Shown here: in pieces, positions 1-7,536 of the stretch
Position numbering within the stretch: position 1 is the first letter of the stretch
Layout: each line of letters starts with the position of its first letter
Source: Gammaproteobacteria bacterium
GTDB lineage: Bacteria; Pseudomonadota; Gammaproteobacteria; Arenicellales; Spongiicolonaceae
Reading direction: 5' to 3'
NCBI GenBank assembly: GCA_028817275.1
Contig: JAPPPZ010000115.1
Span: forward strand, 1 to 43,847
DNA: 43,847 nucleotides
Notes under the pieces: generated by a model
Seen by the model: the letters and a program-made list of their open reading frames with translations, nothing else
What the model was told of the DNA's origin: nothing
Database searches by the model: none
Translations under genes and position numbers: made by a program

Positions 1-3000
1 GACGCTGCGCGCCAGGGATTCCAGCGGGGCTTTGAGGCGTTGCACCCGGCGCGCCTCGTCCGCTTCGGGTTCACGGTCCACGACGCTCACGGTCAGCGAC
101 TGGCTGGCGGGGCTGAAAACCACGGTGCCGCCGGCCATCTCGCTGCTGCCGACGCTGGCGGTGACTGCAATGTCGTAGGGGCTGGTGGGGTCGTCGGTGG
201 GGTCGGTGGCGGTGACGGTGAACGTCTCCGCCTCCACGGGCTGGCCGGTGGCGGGGGCGTCAATGGTGACGCTGGCGGCGGAAAGGACGATGCAGGCCTG
301 GCTGCCGCTGCCGCAGTTCATGGGATCGCCGGTCACCGCCACATTCACGGTCACATTCGCCGCCGGAGTTTGGGTGACGGAGACGGTGTACGTCCCCATC
401 CCGTTCTTGGGAGAGGTGTTGCCGCGGATGGCGATGGTGTTGGGGCCGCGCAGGGTGATGGTGGGCGCCCGGGCGCTGTCGTCCCTGACGGTGACGCTGG
501 CGGAGCCAGTGCCGATGCCGGTGTTGCAGGAACCGATGGAGTCGCCGAAGCAGGGAGCGTTGGCCGGCGGGCTCAAGTTGACGGTGAGCGATTCGGCGGC
601 TTCAATCTCGTTGTCCACGGGGACGGCGATGGTCACGGCTTGCGAGCCGCCGTTGGCGAGGGTGACGGTGCCGCTGCGGGTAACATCGCCGCCCATCCCC
701 ATCGTGGCCCAGCCGACCGTGGCGCGGGTGGTGGGGGGGTTGGCGCCGGTGGCGGTGAGGGTGATGGTGAAGGTGACGGCGTCGCCTTCGTTCACCTGGG
801 TGCCGGCGGTGGTGGTGTCGCGGTCGGTGGTGGAATCGGCGACGGCGACGCTGAAATTGCGCGGGATTTCGCGGAAAGTCACCGTGACCACCGCATCTGT
901 GGAGGCGGCGGTCAGCATGTTGCTTAAGCCGCCGCCGTAGTTGGCGGTCAGCATGGTGTTGCTAACGGTGAGGGTGCCGGTGCCGGTGTCGGTGTTGGAG
1001 TCGGTGTTGATGTACAGCACGATTTCGCCGCTGGTTTCGCCGGCCGGGATGATGATTTCGCCGTTGCCGGGGTCGGTGTAGGCGGGCATGTTGGTGCCGC
1101 CGGGGGTGACATCGTATTCGGCGGTGATGGGGCCGGAACTGGCGGTGTCGAGGTTGAGGGTTAAAGTGACGGTTTCGCCTTCGTTGGCCGTGGCTGTGGC
1201 GCTGGCGAAGGTGGCGGTTACGGCGTCGTTGTCGTCGATGGTGATGGTGGCGGTTTCGTCGTCGTCCTGGCCGCGGAATGTGACCACGCCGCAGCCGTTG
1301 CAGGTGGCGCGGGCGTGGTCCAGGGTGATGATGACGGTCTCGTCGGCTTCGTTCAGGGTGTCTTGGATGGTCTCGATGTGGATGGGGGTGGCGTGGCCGA
1401 GGGTGCCGGTCAGGACCGCTTCGCCGGTGGCGGTGTAGTCCACGCCCCTGGTGGCGGTGCCGGTGAGGGTGTATGGAATGGTCAGCGGGGCGGTGAGGCG
1501 GTCGCCGTTTGCCATTGTGACGCTGGTGCTGCCCTGGCCGCCTTCGGTGGCGGTGACGGTGTGGGTGGCGATGTAAAACTCCACCGGGTCGTTGGCGGCG
1601 ATGGTGACGGTCGGCGAGATGCCGGCGACGGTGCCGCCTTGCGTGGCCGACATGGCGGCGGTTACGCGCACGCTGAAGGTCTGCGCCGGCTCGTTGACGC
1701 GCTCGTCGGCGATGGCGACAGTGAAGGTTTTGGCGGTGGTGCCGTCGGTGGCGGCGAAACTGACGCTGCCGGTGCGGCTGGTGAAGTCGTCGGCCACGGC
1801 GGTGCCGGTGCTGCCGTCGACCACCGTCCAGTTGAGCGTGGCGGCGGCGGTGAAGGCGGCGTCCGGGGCGACGCAGAAGGTGACCGAGTCGCCTTCGTCA
1901 AATTCGGCGTCGCGGGCCGCGGGCGTGGCGCAATCCGTGGCGGCGGCGACGGTGACCGCCAGCGAGCGCGCGGCCGCGGGGTTGGCGTTGATGGTGACGG
2001 ATTCGCTTGCGGTGGGCCCGCCGAAGTTCACGCGGGCGCGTTGGGCGGCGGTGAAGGTGGCGGGGGCGTCGCCGGTGTGCGCGCCGGCGTCCGTGATGCG
2101 CAAGGTCAAGGTCTCGTCCGGCTCGGCTTGGGCGTCCACATTGATGACGATGGCGTGGCCGAAGTTCACCATGGCGTTGGCGGTGGTGGTTGCCGGCAGG
2201 GTGATGAGGCCGCCGTTGGGGTCGTGGTAGTCGGCGGCCGAGACGCCGCTGATGGCGTAGCGGAACGACACCGGCGAGGAGGGCGCGCCGCCGGAGACTT
2301 CCACCTCAAATGTGACGCTGTCGCCCTCTTCCACGCGGCGGGCGGTGGAGTCGGCGTTGTCGATGGCGAGGTTGATGCGGTCGTCGTCGTTGATGGTGAG
2401 GGTGGCGGAGGAGCGGCCGGCGGTGTTGCCGTCGGCGGCGAAACCGGAGTCGACGGTGAAGGAGAGGCCGCCGGCGCCGCCCCGGCTTTCGACCACAGAG
2501 AGTTCGATAATGACGGTCTCGGCCGCTTCGTTCATGTCGTCTGCGGTGACGGTGACGGTGATGGTTTGGGTGAGGTCCGGCTCGTCGGCGTCGGTGTCAA
2601 AGGTCACGCGGCTGGCCGGGCTGATGGTGTAGTCGGATGAGGCGGCGGTGCTGGCGTCGGCGACGGAGAACACCACTTCGGTGTCGCCGGCGGCGGTGGA
2701 GGTGGAGGCGCCGCCGCTCAAGGTGACGGTGAATTCGGCGGTGACGGCGGTGTCGCCGGTGTCGGCTTCGGTGATGCTCTGGTCAGCGGAGATGGAAAAG
2801 GTGAACGGGTCGCTCTCGGCGATGGTGAAGACGGTGGTGCCGCCGCTCATGATGGTCGCGGTGCCGCCGCCGGTGATGCCTGCGGGGGCGATGGTGACTT
2901 GGAAGGTCTCTTCGGATTCGTTGACGGTGTCGTCCACGATGGCGAGCGTAATTGTCCCCCGCCGCTGGCCCGCGGCGATGGTGATGGAGCCGGAATTGGC

Positions 3001-4824
3001 GTCGGTGAAATCGACACCGGCGCCGGTGACGGTGGCGTCTCTGTCCGATGTGGAGGGGGTGACGGCGACGCTGTAGGCGACCGTGACTGCGCCGCCGGCG
3101 ACTGCGCCCAAATCCACATTCAGCACCGCGTTGCCGCCCTCGGCGACATCGGTGGCGGCGGCGGTGATGACGGCGGCGATGGGGTCGTTGGCGGCGATGG
3201 TGTAGGTCTCGGAATCGCCGGTGGCCGCGCCGTACGCGCCGCTGATTTGCGCCGAGGTGATGGCGACGGTGAAGGTCTCGGCCGGCTCGGTCAGGTCGTC
3301 GTTGGTGACGGTGAGCAGGGTCATGGCGGCCGGGGTGGCGTTGGCCGGGAAAGTCACGCGGCGGGTGGCGATGGTGAGGTCGGCGTTGGCGGCGTCGGTG
3401 TCATCGGTGGCGGCGGTGCGGCCGAGGGTGTAGGCGACGGTGACCGGGCGGGTGGGGGTGTGGTCCAGTTCGACGGTGACGGTGTCGCCTTCGTCCACCG
3501 CCGCGGCGCTTAAGGAGGCGGTGATGGGGTCGTTGTCGGTGATGGTGGTCGTCGCCGGGCTGCCGGTGGCGGTGCCGCCGTCTGTGACGCTGTCGGCCAC
3601 GCTGATTTGCACGCTGAAAGTTTCGCCGGCCTCGTTCAGTTCGTCGCCGGCGACGGTGAGGGTGAAGGTTTTGGTCGTGCCTTCGCCTTCGGTGGAGGCG
3701 AAGTCGACGGTGCCGGTGCGGTCGGTGTTGGCGACGAAGTCGGCGCTTTCAGTCGTGCCGTCGGTGACCGTCCAGGTGACGGTGGTGGCGGAGGCGAAAG
3801 CGGTGCCGGCCAGGGTGATGGTGTAGTTGCCGGTTTCGGCGTTGGCGTCGGTCTCGGCGAAGGTGGCGGGGCCGGTGACGGTCAGGGTGCGGGCGGTGTC
3901 GACAAAGTTCACCATGACGGCGGCGCTCTGGCCCGCGACGGTGGTGGTGCGGGTGACGGCGCCGCCGTTGGTGGCGGCGGTGGGGCCTTCGTCGGTGTCG
4001 GCGGTGGCGGGGTCGTCGGCGGTGAGGGTGACGGTGATGGTCTGGTCGGGGTCGGCCGCGCCCAAAGTGCCGTCCACCGGCAGCGCCAGGCTGAAGGTGG
4101 CGGTGGTGTCGCCGGCCGGGATTTCCACGCTGCCGCTTTGGTCGCCGGATGCGACATTGTACGCGCCGCTGCCGGCGACGCTGTAGGGGACGGTGACGGC
4201 GGCCGCATTGGCGGCGCTCATGGTGACGGTGAATTCGGCGCTCTGGCCCTCGTTCAGCGTGGCCGCGCCGGTGCGGGCGATGGAGACGGTGGCGGGGTCG
4301 CTGGCGAGGATGGTGACGGCGATGCTGGAGGGGGTGCCGGCGGTGATGGTGGTGCTGGCCGGGAGGCCGGTGACCAATCTGAAAGCGCTGGTCAGTGCCA
4401 ACTCGATGGTCTCGTCCGGCTCGGACACGGTGTCATCGGCGATTTGGAAGGTGTGGGAGACGGCGACGCCGGCGGAGACGGTCGCGCGGTACTGGCTGCG
4501 CGTGCAGGCCTCGACATTGGAAGCGGAGGGGTTGGCGGTGCCGTAAAAATCCACCCCGGTGGCGTCGCTACGGGCGGTACCGGACGTGGCGGTGCCCATG
4601 AACGACAGGCAACCGGTGGACGCGGCATTGCCGGCATCAAAATTGTTGGGCGTGGTGGTGATGGTGATGCGGTCGCCCTCTTGCACCTGCAGCCCGTCGG
4701 CGGTCATGTCACGGTCGCCGCCGCTGCCGGTGACGGAAAGGGTGATGGTCTTGGTCTGCGCGCCAACAACCTGCGCGCCGACCAGCGCCGCCACAGCGAG
4801 AGAAATACGGATGAGGTTTTTCAT
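1..4824 (-). CDS. Giant secreted Calx-beta repeat protein, C-terminus beyond the window
   Basis: Open minus-strand frame from an ATG at 4824 to the left edge: at least 1608 residues, no stop seen in the stretches I translated. The N-terminus (MKNLIRISLAVAALVGAQVVGAQ) is a typical Sec signal peptide, so the protein is exported. After it come roughly a dozen repeats of about 100-115 residues. Their hallmarks are an acidic-Gly turn followed by beta strands (LNEGQSAEFTVTM, VDEGDTVTVELDHTPTRPV), DNDP-type linkers and late 'E..ET..L.L' strands, as in Calx-beta domains, which often bind Ca2+ or mediate adhesion. The last visible part (VFSPASQSLTVSVVDREPE) keeps the beta character. A GGAG ribosome site lies 8 nt before the ATG. 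Anchoring is unknown because the C-terminus is missing. The many shorter plus-strand frames here are shadows of its GC-rich repeats. Adhesin or surface layer role is inference. Confidence 0.85.
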   Translation of the reverse strand, partial: MKNLIRISLAVAALVGAQVVGAQTKTITLSVTGSGGDRDMTADGLQVQEGDRITITTTPNNFDAGNAASTGCLSFMGTATSGTARSDATGVDFYGTANPSASNVEACTRSQYRATVSAGVAVSHTFQIADDTVSEPDETIELALTSAFRLVTGLPASTTITAGTPSSIAVTILASDPATVSIARTGAATLNEGQSAEFTVTMSAANAAAVTVPYSVAGSGAYNVASGDQSGSVEIPAGDTTATFSLALPVDGTLGAADPDQTITVTLTADDPATADTDEGPTAATNGGAVTRTTTVAGQSAAVMVNFVDTARTLTVTGPATFAETDANAETGNYTITLAGTAFASATTVTWTVTDGTTESADFVANTDRTGTVDFASTEGEGTTKTFTLTVAGDELNEAGETFSVQISVADSVTDGGTATGSPATTTITDNDPITASLSAAAVDEGDTVTVELDHTPTRPVTVAYTLGRTAATDDTDAANADLTIATRRVTFPANATPAAMTLLTVTNDDLTEPAETFTVAITSAQISGAYGAATGDSETYTIAANDPIAAVITAAATDVAEGGNAVLNVDLGAVAGGAVTVAYSVAVTPSTSDRDATVTGAGVDFTDANSGSITIAAGQRRGTITLAIVDDTVNESEETFQVTIAPAGITGGGTATIMSGGTTVFTIAESDPFTFSISADQSITEADTGDTAVTAEFTVTLSGGASTSTAAGDTEVVFSVADASTAASSDYTISPASRVTFDTDADEPDLTQTITVTVTADDMNEAAETVIIELSVVESRGGAGGLSFTVDSGFAADGNTAGRSSATLTINDDDRINLAIDNADSTARRVEEGDSVTFEVEVSGGAPSSPVSFRYAISGVSAADYHDPNGGLITLPATTTANAMVNFGHAIVINVDAQAEPDETLTLRITDAGAHTGDAPATFTAAQRARVNFGGPTASESVTINANPAAARSLAVTVAAATDCATPAARDAEFDEGDSVTFCVAPDAAFTAAATLNWTVVDGSTGTAVADDFTSRTGSVSFAATDGTTAKTFTVAIADERVNEPAQTFSVRVTAAMSATQGGTVAGISPTVTIAANDPVEFYIATHTVTATEGGQGSTSVTMANGDRLTAPLTIPYTLTGTATRGVDYTATGEAVLTGTLGHATPIHIETIQDTLNEADETVIITLDHARATCNGCGVVTFRGQDDDETATITIDDNDAVTATFASATATANEGETVTLTLNLDTASSGPITAEYDVTPGGTNMPAYTDPGNGEIIIPAGETSGEIVLYINTDSNTDTGTGTLTVSNTMLTANYGGGLSNMLTAASTDAVVTVTFREIPRNFSVAVADSTTDRDTTTAGTQVNEGDAVTFTITLTATGANPPTTRATVGWATMGMGGDVTRSGTVTLANGGSQAVTIAVPVDNEIEAAESLTVNLSPPANAPCFGDSIGSCNTGIGTGSASVTVRDDSARAPTITLRGPNTIAIRGNTSPKNGMGTYTVSVTQTPAANVTVNVAVTGDPMNCGSGSQACIVLSAASVTIDAPATGQPVEAETFTVTATDPTDDPTSPYDIAVTASVGSSEMAGGTVVFSPASQSLTVSVVDREPEADEARRVQRLKAPLESLARSV

Positions 4825-4881
4825 GGGATGGCTCCGGGGGTTTGGGTTAATCGCGGGTTGGGGCTGGCGCGTTCACTGCGC

Positions 4882-5118
4882 TCACTGCATTAAGACAATG
4901 CCGGCCAGCGCCATCGTCAGCGCAAGATTCAACAGCACAATCGGCACGACGATGCCGTGCACGGTGCGGCGCAGACCGGCGACGTCGTCCCTGGTCGCCA
5001 GGTTGCCCATACTGTCGGCAATTTTGGCGATGGCCAAAGTCAACGCCTCAACCTGCTCGCGGGTGAAGCCGGCTTGCTCCAACCTGCGGGTGATTTTAAC
5101 CATGTCGGTGGCGTTCAT
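4882..5118 (-). CDS. Small DUF1640-like coiled-coil membrane protein (78 aa)
   Basis: Residues 1-45 form a charged helix with the motif RRLEQAGFTREQVEAL followed by NLATRDDVAGL. Residues 52-76 (VVPIVLLNLALTMALAGIVL) form a single C-terminal membrane anchor. This layout (AGF..QAE motif, LAT+.D+, one TM) matches the small bacterial DUF1640/CCDC90-like family; no biochemical role is established that I can apply. I chose the ATG at 5118 because the family motif starts right after it and a -10 element (TATAGT, 5146-5151) lies 28 nt upstream; the frame continues upstream but only with low-quality sequence. It is one of three tandem relatives upstream of the giant Calx-beta gene. Confidence 0.7.
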   Translation of the reverse strand: MNATDMVKITRRLEQAGFTREQVEALTLAIAKIADSMGNLATRDDVAGLRRTVHGIVVPIVLLNLALTMALAGIVLMQ

Positions 5119-5120
5119 GT

Positions 5121-5408
5121 TCAGACCTGCGCTGCGGGTTGCGGAACTATACCACAACCGGTGAAGAGTTCGGGAGGGGGTTTTTTGCCGGTGACGCCGA
5201 TGATGGTCTGACGCACGACTTCTTCGGCCTGGGGGCGGGTGAAGCCGGCCAGTTGCAGGTCGGCGATGGCACGGGGGGCGACCATGGGGTCGCACTGTAC
5301 TTTGCTCATGGCGGCGGCCAGCGCCCAACCCTTGTCCTCGCCGAAAATCTCCCGGAATTCGCGGGAGGCGGCGAGGACGTCGATCTCACGGATGGGGGTG
5401 AGTTTCAT
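5121..5408 (-). CDS. DUF1640-like paralogue that has lost its membrane anchor (95 aa)
   Basis: The ATG at 5408 opens a 95-residue protein. Its middle carries the motif shared with both neighbours (ADLQLAGFTRPQAEEVV, residues 50-65), but it has a longer N-terminus (MKLTPIREIDVLAASREFRE) and no hydrophobic C-terminal segment. The last dozen or so residues (FTGCGIVPQPAAQV) are encoded by the DNA that contains the promoter of the next gene. This suggests that the original 3' end was lost and translation now runs on into regulatory DNA. It starts 20 bp after the stop of the upstream paralogue and is probably co-transcribed with it. Function unknown. Confidence 0.6.
   Translation of the reverse strand: MKLTPIREIDVLAASREFREIFGEDKGWALAAAMSKVQCDPMVAPRAIADLQLAGFTRPQAEEVVRQTIIGVTGKKPPPELFTGCGIVPQPAAQV
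5146..5154 (-). promoter_or_regulatory. Extended -10 promoter TGGTATAGT before the 78-aa gene
   Basis: Read on the minus strand the block is TTGTGGTATAGTTCCGC: a TGn extension directly before TATAGT, about 28 nt from the ATG at 5118, giving a predicted leader near 21 nt. Near-identical blocks precede two neighbouring small ORFs. No convincing -35 is seen. Confidence 0.55.
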
Positions 5409-5428
5409 TGGGGGAACATCCGGCGGGG

Positions 5429-5638
5429 CTACTTGGTTAAAAGGACGCCGAGAATCAGCACCAGAAACGGCAGGATGATGCCGAGAATGACCCGCCAGCA
5501 ATGGGCGACATCCTGCTTGGTCGCCATGCCGCTGCGCGACTTGATGATGCTACCAACCACCGCCTCCGCCTGGCGGTTGCTGAAACCTGCCTGCTTCATT
5601 TGCCTGGTGGCGGCGATGACGTCAAAGCCGTTGGTCAT
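5429..5638 (-). CDS. Small DUF1640-like membrane protein (69 aa)
   Basis: Residues 1-33 carry the shared helix motif (TRQMKQAGFSNRQAEAVV), then MATKQDV, then a strong membrane segment at residues 48-67 (WRVILGIILPFLVLILGVLL) and a Lys at the end. This is the same plan as the 78-aa paralogue two genes downstream. The ATG at 5638 is chosen because an AGGAG site lies 8-9 nt upstream and the family motif follows at once. Its promoter (TGCTACACT) lies at 5666-5674. Function unknown. The three paralogues in tandem suggest duplication, and the AGF..QAE helix may mediate hetero-oligomers (inference). Confidence 0.65.
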   Translation of the reverse strand: MTNGFDVIAATRQMKQAGFSNRQAEAVVGSIIKSRSGMATKQDVAHCWRVILGIILPFLVLILGVLLTK

Positions 5639-5735
5639 TTTTTGTCTCCTGTGGGAAGTGGGCGGAGTGTAGCACAACCCGGCCGGCACGGTTTTCCAGC
5701 ATGACCAGTTGGGGGGAAATGGCGGCGTCAGTCAT
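5622..5735 (-). CDS. Possible 37-aa leader ORF ahead of the DUF1640-like genes
   Basis: The ATG at 5735 follows a GGAGA ribosome site and sits about 30 nt below a clear extended -10 (TATGCT). It encodes MTDAAISPQLVMLENRAGRV and ends 16 nt inside the next gene, so the two frames overlap. No homology, signal or TM is recognised. It may be a leader peptide or coupled small protein, or simply a chance frame between two promoters. Confidence 0.3.
   Translation of the reverse strand: MTDAAISPQLVMLENRAGRVVLHSAHFPQETKNDQRL
5666..5674 (-). promoter_or_regulatory. Extended -10 promoter TGCTACACT before the 69-aa gene
   Basis: The minus-strand block GGTTGTGCTACACTCCGC closely matches the blocks at 5146-5154 and 5765-5773. 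Distance to the ATG at 5638 is the same as in the 78-aa paralogue (predicted leader about 21 nt), so promoter and gene look duplicated together. Confidence 0.5.
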
Positions 5736-5764
5736 GAAAAAATCTCCGGCGGCGGTGAAACCGG

Positions 5765-5773
5765 AGCATACCA
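5765..5773 (-). promoter_or_regulatory. Extended -10 promoter TGGTATGCT
   Basis: The minus-strand block GGTTTGTGGTATGCTCCGG is the third copy of the local promoter motif. It lies in the short divergent region between the small-protein cluster and the plus-strand alcohol dehydrogenase gene. Confidence 0.5.
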
Positions 5774-5821
5774 CAAACCGCCGCTGTTGCGGCAAGGGGC
5801 TGGCGGGGGCAAGATGGGGGG

Positions 5822-6976
5822 ATGACGGATTCGGTGCCGCCGCCGGTTGACTGGAATTATCCCACCGCCATTCGCTTTGGCGCCGGGCGGGCGGCGGAGG
5901 CGGCGGAGGCATGCGCCGAGTTGGGGGTGCGGCGGCCGCTGCTGGTGGTGGACCCGGCGGTGCGCGATTTGGCGGCGGCGGTGCGGGTGGCGGCATTGCC
6001 GGGCGGTGCGGTGTTCAGCGACGTGCAGGGGAATCCGGCGGGGGCGCATGTGGCGGCCGGCGTCGCCGCCTTCACCGAAGGCGGGCATGACGGGGTGGTG
6101 GCGATGGGCGGCGGCAGCGCGCTGGACATCGGCAAGGCGGTGGCGCTGATGGCCGGGCAGCGGCGGCCGCTGTGGGATTTTGAGGACCGGGAAGACTGGT
6201 GGCGGCGCGCCGAGGCCGGGGCGATTAAACCGGTGGTGGCGCTGCCCACCACCGCCGGCACCGGCTCCGAAACCGGGCGGGCGGCGGTAATCATGGACGA
6301 GCGCGACCGCACCAAGAAAATTATCTTCCACCCGCTGCTGATGCCGGGGCGGGTGATCCTGGACCCGGAGTTGACCGCCGGCCTGCCGCCCGGCCTGACG
6401 GCGGCGGCGGGCATGGATGCGCTGTCGCACAGTCTGGAAGCGTGGTGCTCGCCGGTGTATCATCCGCTGGCCGAGGGCATTGCATTGCGCGCGATGAAAC
6501 TTATCCAGCGCAGCCTGCCGGCGGTGTTCCGCGACGGCGCCGACCTGGCCGCCCGGGCGCACATGCAAGTGGCCGGCATGATGGGCTCCACGGCGTTCCA
6601 GAAAGGGCTGGGCCTGATGCACAGCCTGAGCCATCCGTGCAGTTCGCTGTTCGGCACGCACCATGGCCTGACCAATGCGGTGGTGATGCCGTACGTGCTG
6701 GCCTTTCAGCGCCGGGCGGTGGCTGCAAAACTGGAATCGCTGGCCGCGTACCTGGAACTGGAGGGCGGCGCCGGCGGGGTGGTGGACTGGGTGCTGGACT
6801 TGCGCCGGGAACTGGAAATCCCGCATACTTTGGCAGAATTAGGCGTGGCGCGGGAGGAAATTCCGCGCATGGCACACATGGCACTGGCCGACCCGTCCAC
6901 CGCCACCAGCCCGGTGAGGGTCACCGCCGATGACCTTGAAAAACTATACGCCGGCGCCATGGCCGGGGATATTTAA
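5822..6976 (+). CDS. Iron-containing alcohol dehydrogenase
   Basis: 384 residues, the usual length of the group III (Fe-dependent) alcohol dehydrogenase family, which oxidises alcohols or reduces aldehydes with NAD(P). The nucleotide site is the GGGSALDIGKA loop (residues 96-106) and the TTAGTGSE motif (143-150). Expected Fe ligands are present: D199 and H203 in DALSHSLEA, H267 in LMHSLSH, and H281 in THHGLTNA. Cytosolic, no signal peptide. A purine-rich GGGG lies just before the ATG. It begins a tight plus-strand run: its TAA overlaps the next ATG by one base, so it is likely co-transcribed with the ChaC-like gene and prc. Substrate cannot be told from the sequence. Confidence 0.9.
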   Translation: MTDSVPPPVDWNYPTAIRFGAGRAAEAAEACAELGVRRPLLVVDPAVRDLAAAVRVAALPGGAVFSDVQGNPAGAHVAAGVAAFTEGGHDGVVAMGGGSALDIGKAVALMAGQRRPLWDFEDREDWWRRAEAGAIKPVVALPTTAGTGSETGRAAVIMDERDRTKKIIFHPLLMPGRVILDPELTAGLPPGLTAAAGMDALSHSLEAWCSPVYHPLAEGIALRAMKLIQRSLPAVFRDGADLAARAHMQVAGMMGSTAFQKGLGLMHSLSHPCSSLFGTHHGLTNAVVMPYVLAFQRRAVAAKLESLAAYLELEGGAGGVVDWVLDLRRELEIPHTLAELGVAREEIPRMAHMALADPSTATSPVRVTADDLEKLYAGAMAGDI

Positions 6977-7536
6977 TGAAAAACAAACTGAAACTGCCGG
7001 TGCCGGAAAAAGATTTCTGGGTTTTCGCCTACGGCTCGCTGATGTGGCGGCCGGGCTTCACCTTTGCCGAAACCCGCACCGCCCGCATCTACGGCTACCA
7101 CCGCCACCTGTGCGTGTGGTCGTGGCGCTACCGGGGGACGGTGGAAAAACCGGGGCTGGTGTTCGGCCTGATGCGCGGCGGCTCCTGCGTGGGGCGGGCG
7201 TTTCGGGTTGCGGCGGGGGACACCGTGGCCACCGTGGACTACCTGCACGAGCGGGAGATGGTGGGGGATGTTTACCGCCCGTGCCTGCGCCCGGTGCGGC
7301 TGGACGACGGCAGCCGGGTGGAGGCGCTGGCGTTTGTGGTCAAAAACAACCACAGCCAGTACGCCGGCAAGCAGCCGGCGCACATCGCCGCCGGCATCAT
7401 CAAAGGCGCCCACGGCCCGCAGGGCAGCAATGTGGAATATGTGATGGAAACCGCCTCGCAACTGGACACCATGGGCGTGCGCGATGCGGCACTGGCGCAA
7501 ATCTCGCGCATGATTGGCGCGGAGGCGCGGTTGTGA
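6976..7536 (+). CDS. ChaC-like glutathione gamma-glutamylcyclotransferase
   Basis: 186 residues. The N-terminal YGSLMW (19-24) is the signature of the gamma-glutamylcyclotransferase fold. The acidic residue E94 in HEREM is the likely catalytic glutamate, and the NNHSQYAG and GSNVEYV segments are typical of ChaC proteins. ChaC enzymes cut glutathione to 5-oxoproline and Cys-Gly in the cytosol. Start ATG overlaps the upstream stop (TAATG), and its own TGA overlaps the GTG start of prc, which indicates translational coupling through all three genes. Whether it degrades glutathione or another gamma-glutamyl compound is inference. Confidence 0.88.
   Translation: MKNKLKLPVPEKDFWVFAYGSLMWRPGFTFAETRTARIYGYHRHLCVWSWRYRGTVEKPGLVFGLMRGGSCVGRAFRVAAGDTVATVDYLHEREMVGDVYRPCLRPVRLDDGSRVEALAFVVKNNHSQYAGKQPAHIAAGIIKGAHGPQGSNVEYVMETASQLDTMGVRDAALAQISRMIGAEARL

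Noticed and set aside
40-4893. Long plus-strand open frames rich in Gly, Val and Asp
   Set aside because: They are the antisense of the Calx-beta repeats, have low-complexity composition, and the minus frame has a signal peptide and a ribosome site.
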